A stretch of DNA of 64,000 nt from Candidatus Heimdallarchaeota archaeon (lineage in GTDB: Archaea > Asgardarchaeota > Heimdallarchaeia > JABLTI01), in assembly GCA_018238155.1 (NCBI GenBank), contig JABCTZ010000032.1, forward strand, positions 277,034 to 341,033, written 5' to 3'. Shown piece after piece: positions 63,094-64,000 of this stretch (position 1 is the first letter of the stretch; each line of letters opens with the position of its first letter). The position numbers and the translations under genes are program-made. The notes under the pieces are model-generated. The model saw only the letters and a list, made by a program, of their open reading frames with translations. It was not told where the DNA came from and made no database searches.

Positions 63094-63233
63094 TTTAGTT
63101 TTTCTCCATTAAGCACTATATATAAAATTGATACATTTAATCTTTTATTGTTTTCTAAATATGCATATTTGATATTTATTATCATTATCCTTTATATAAA
63201 AATCCCTTTGGGCATAATTTCCCCAATTTAAAT

Positions 63234-63647
63234 CTATTCTAGGTCATAAAATTGTTTTAAAAGATCATCCACAAGAGTGATTGCCTCTGTAAACAAACTC
63301 TCGTTCTGCTCTTTGAAATTTGTCGATAAATAAACAATTTTGCTTATTGCTCTTACTACTTTTTCAGCTAAAGCTTTAGTATAAATTTCGTTTCTTGAAC
63401 CTATAACAGTTGCACTTGTTAATCCTCTTCTCCCTGTTGGAGAATCAGAATAGCTTCTCTCACTCGAGAGACCTAAGCTTGTATCAATAGGTAGAGAGAG
63501 TGCAGTTGTTCCCAATTTATTCGCTCCTAAATGGGAAATGGAGATGAAAATACCGTTCTCGAAATCTGTTGCTATAATCTGAAGATTTTCACCTTCTTGA
63601 AAATAAAATGGATGTTTGATTCTCCCTTCGATTTTTCTATTTTCCAT
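63234..63647 (-). CDS. Small alpha/beta protein, possibly proteasome-chaperone-like
   Basis: 137 residues: two strands (LQIIATDFENGIFISISHLG), a TTALSLP turn, a variable loop, GLTSATVIGSRNEIYTKALAEKVVRAI, and a final helix. The strand-turn-strand-helix order recalls the PAC3/PAC4 proteasome assembly chaperone fold (and the related Roadblock-like folds). I see only fold-level likeness. It is followed by the gelsolin gene after 140 bp. Confidence 0.55.
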   Translation of the reverse strand: MENRKIEGRIKHPFYFQEGENLQIIATDFENGIFISISHLGANKLGTTALSLPIDTSLGLSSERSYSDSPTGRRGLTSATVIGSRNEIYTKALAEKVVRAISKIVYLSTNFKEQNESLFTEAITLVDDLLKQFYDLE

Positions 63648-63673
63648 AAATAATCAACACATTTGAGCACTAT

Positions 63674-64000
63674 CTATTTGAGTAGATCCAATGTTAGAAT
63701 AATATCAGCAACTGATTCTATAGCTGGGGAAATATCTTTATCCCATATAATTACCGCAAGGCTTTTCTTGTTTTTTATTTGAGATAGAATTGGAATTAAA
63801 TTTTTATCTGCTGTTCCAATAGCAACTATGTCTATTCCATCATTATTCATCATTTCTAATGCACGAATAGAAACATGAATATCTACATCACTGCCAACAA
63901 TTTCTTCACTAAATCCTTGAGCTCTCAATAAATCAGAATCTTTCTGACTAATTTGTGTGTCTGTGATTATTTTACCAGTTCGAACTATGCCAATTTGATT
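63674..64000 (-). CDS. NYN-domain (PIN-like) nuclease, 5' end outside window
   Basis: The frame is open to the window edge, and the TTG at 63928 is internal. The visible C-terminal 108 residues show NYN features: a VGSDVDIHVSIRALEMM acidic helix, IDIVAIGTADKNLIPILSQI, and a final SLAVIIWDK strand with IADIILTLD-like end. GTADKN replaces the usual SGDSD acidic motif, keeping one Asp. The fold cleaves RNA in relatives. The gene is 26 bp before the small alpha/beta gene on the same strand. Confidence 0.7.
   Translation of the reverse strand, partial: NQIGIVRTGKIITDTQISQKDSDLLRAQGFSEEIVGSDVDIHVSIRALEMMNNDGIDIVAIGTADKNLIPILSQIKNKKSLAVIIWDKDISPAIESVADIILTLDLLK

Overview
The window is an AT-rich, gene-dense archaeal segment. 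It almost certainly comes from an Asgard archaeon (Promethearchaeota). Archaeal housekeeping genes (RpoK/Rpb6, eS17, eL13, Alba, TruD, Pth2, a Hef helicase-nuclease, a geranylgeranyl reductase, a full formylmethanofuran dehydrogenase set, an intron-bearing tRNA-Ile) sit among genes typical of Asgard genomes and eukaryotes. The latter are two tandem Ras/Rab-like GTPases, an ESCRT-II EAP30-type protein, an Ost3/OSTC-like oligosaccharyltransferase subunit, a gelsolin-domain protein, a Roadblock/LC7 protein, an SSSCA1/p27-type zinc ribbon, a Trm9-like methyltransferase and a striking homologue of ERG2/sigma-1 receptor. The phylum call is inference from gene content; I cannot name a class. Many genes start with TTG or GTG, and many starts are preceded by GGTG/GAGGT-type ribosome binding sites. 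I used these to trim several over-long reading frames.

Layout. 1-9.1 kb: tldD-pmbA pair (tldD cut by the window edge), eL13, a Cys/Met PLP enzyme, the ERG2/sigma-1-like gene, an ATP-grasp gene and MEMO1. 9.1-15.3 kb: zinc-ribbon and winged-helix proteins, rpoK, a beta-CASP nuclease, EAP30/ESCRT-II, an MfnD-like ATP-grasp ligase and eS17. 15.5-21.5 kb: a surface Ig-like protein, a tautomerase, a double GNAT, then a transglutaminase-like gene lying between tRNA-Ile and a degenerate tRNA 3' end, which looks like an old tRNA-targeted insertion. 21.8-26.2 kb: two GTPases, the OST subunit, thioredoxin and a membrane-anchored acidic protein.

26.2-32.5 kb: formylmethanofuran dehydrogenase, with fwdD-fwdB on the minus strand and fwdG-fwdF-fwdA-fwdC on the plus strand around a divergent control region. 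fwdA has no standard start codon in front of its conserved N-terminus. With the MfnD-like ligase this points to a methanofuran-dependent C1 (Wood-Ljungdahl type) pathway. 32.5-41.3 kb: cell-surface proteins (parallel beta-helix, glycoside-hydrolase-like) and a B12/radical-SAM plus ATP-grasp gene pair, followed by a degraded copy of the tail of the glycoside-hydrolase-like gene. 41.4-44.3 kb: a bacterial-PH membrane protein and an IS605-type TnpB with a structured 3' end.

44.3-50.6 kb: Alba, a KH/zinc protein, TruD, Pth2, geranylgeranyl reductase, a diaminopentanoate-dehydrogenase-like enzyme, a likely C/D-box sRNA and a Trm9-like methyltransferase. 50.7-53.2 kb: two paralogous type-IV-pilin-like surface proteins. 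53.2-60.2 kb: DUF362, a DHH phosphoesterase, a DUF2797 protein ending in a PCNA-binding motif, two membrane proteins, Hef (also with a PCNA-binding motif) and a zinc ribbon. 60.2-64 kb: HD phosphohydrolase, then a minus-strand run of NYN nuclease (cut by the edge), a small alpha/beta protein, gelsolin and Roadblock. No CRISPR array, rRNA gene or replication origin was seen.
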